NCBI GenBank assembly: GCA_028818385.1
Contig: JAPPNY010000166.1
Coordinates: 1-14,360, forward strand
Length of the DNA stretch: 14,360 nt
Reading direction: 5' to 3'
From: Spirochaetaceae bacterium
GTDB taxonomy: Bacteria; Spirochaetota; Spirochaetia; SZUA-6; Bin103
In this document: piece after piece, positions 13,733 through 14,360 of the stretch
How positions within the stretch are numbered: position 1 is the first letter of the stretch
Layout of the letters: each line of letters opens with the position of its first letter
Position numbers and translations under genes: made by a program
Notes under the pieces: generated by a model
What the model was told of the DNA's origin: nothing
The model's input: the letters and a program-made list of their open reading frames with translations, nothing else
The model's database searches: none

Positions 13733-14360
13733 ATGGGAGCGACCTATCGCGCGGCGATCATCGGCACCGGCCGCATGGGCGGACTGATCGAGGACGAGAT
13801 TCCGCCGGACAGCTTCAGCCGGCCGTACGGGCACTTCAGCGCCTACGCGGCCATCGACGAGGTGGAGGTCGTGGCCGTCGCCAACCGCGGCGAGGAGCGG
13901 CTGGAGCGTTTCGTGAAGCGCTTCGGCGTCACCAACACCTACCTCGACTACCGGACCATGATCGAGCGGGAGAAGCCGGATCTCGTCAGTGTGACCACGC
14001 CCAGCTTCGCCCGCGCGGAGCCGATCGTCTTCGCCGCCGAGCACGGCGTGCGCGGCATCTACGCGGAAAAGGGGCTCTGCGCATCACTGGCCGAGGCCGA
14101 CCGCATCCGCGATGCCCTGAAGGCGAACGGCGTCGCCTTCAACTGGGGCGCCATGCGCCGACACCACGACGGCTTCAAGCGGCTGCGCGCGGCGATCGGG
14201 CGCGGCGAGATCGGCGAGCCGCGGTTCGCGACCCTGCACGCCCGCACCGACCTGATCAAGCACCACCCGCACACCCTCACCCTCTTCACCCCTCCCATGG
14301 CTGGCTCAGGACGATCCCACGCTCGGGTCCGTTGGTCGGGGCGGAACCCTCGATCAGCGG
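13733..14360 (+). CDS. Gfo/Idh/MocA-family oxidoreductase, divergent member, 3'-truncated
   Basis: About 209 codons are visible and the gene runs off the right edge. ATG 13733 follows AAGGAGATAAGG. The Rossmann loop is the canonical GTGRMG (11-16). The Lys motif is E112-K113 in YAEKGL. LDYRTMIEREKPDLVSV and NWGAMRRHHDGFKRLR mirror the other three proteins, but overall similarity is much lower, so this is an older paralogue. From residue about 186 the translation (TPPMAGSGRSHARVRWSG) stops looking like the family. The neighbouring frame reads LAQDDPTLG from 14301, so a frameshift or sequence error near 14290-14300 is suspected. The function is probably oxidation of a related sugar or cyclitol. 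Confidence 0.8.
   Translation, partial: MGATYRAAIIGTGRMGGLIEDEIPPDSFSRPYGHFSAYAAIDEVEVVAVANRGEERLERFVKRFGVTNTYLDYRTMIEREKPDLVSVTTPSFARAEPIVFAAEHGVRGIYAEKGLCASLAEADRIRDALKANGVAFNWGAMRRHHDGFKRLRAAIGRGEIGEPRFATLHARTDLIKHHPHTLTLFTPPMAGSGRSHARVRWSGRNPRSA

Noticed and set aside
1..14360. CRISPR array, transposase, integrase, tRNA or attachment site
   Set aside because: No direct-repeat/spacer pattern, no recombinase motif and no cloverleaf were seen; the repeats present are coding domains or duplicated genes.

Overview
This is a GC-rich bacterial segment, about 75% GC in many coding stretches by eye. The gene content is that of an environmental heterotroph that degrades glycans: sialidase-like and GH32/43-like proteins, Gfo/Idh/MocA oxidoreductases, an amidohydrolase-2 and an aldo/keto reductase. 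Such sets are common in uncultivated marine or sponge-associated lineages (Poribacteria, Latescibacteria, Planctomycetes, Chloroflexota). No marker gene is present, so the phylum cannot be fixed. No rRNA, tRNA, CRISPR array or transposase was seen.

Left part (1-3662, + strand): the 3' end of a sialidase/jelly-roll-like protein, a 552-aa beta-propeller glycosidase-like protein, and a secreted protein with an FG-GAP-like region and two Gmad2-like Ig domains. They are closely spaced and look like one transcription unit. Convergent to it (3675-5333, - strand) is a lipoprotein with four ~126-aa repeats arranged A-B-A-B. Divergent from that, with start codons only 18 bp apart, is a DMT/EamA transporter with a very histidine-rich C-terminal tail (5352-6392, +).

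Middle (6443-7178, - strand): a lower-GC island that was not obvious as genes. It is a UPF0175 antitoxin / DUF3368 PIN toxin pair. The toxin has an in-frame TAA at codon 29, and the antitoxin has two compensating frameshifts (+1 in a poly-A run, then apparently +2 in a CG run). It reads as a dead or dying toxin-antitoxin module attached to the end of the operon described next.

Right part (7169-13658, - strand): an operon-like run of three paralogous Gfo/Idh/MocA oxidoreductases, an amidohydrolase-2, an aldo/keto reductase and an AAC(3)-type N-acetyltransferase. The last two are joined by an ATGA overlap. Both spacers between the oxidoreductase genes hold short, clearly recognisable remnants of the amidohydrolase gene, from different parts of it. 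The simplest history is tandem amplification of an [oxidoreductase - amidohydrolase] cassette, followed by deletion of two of the three amidohydrolase copies. A fourth, more distant oxidoreductase (13733 to the edge, +) runs divergently and is cut by the window end, possibly with a frameshift near its visible end.

Together the right-hand genes look like an enzyme set for oxidising and hydrolysing a sugar- or cyclitol-like substrate; the substrate cannot be deduced. No new defence or signalling system was found. The most informative observations are the hidden degenerate toxin-antitoxin pair and the amidohydrolase relics.
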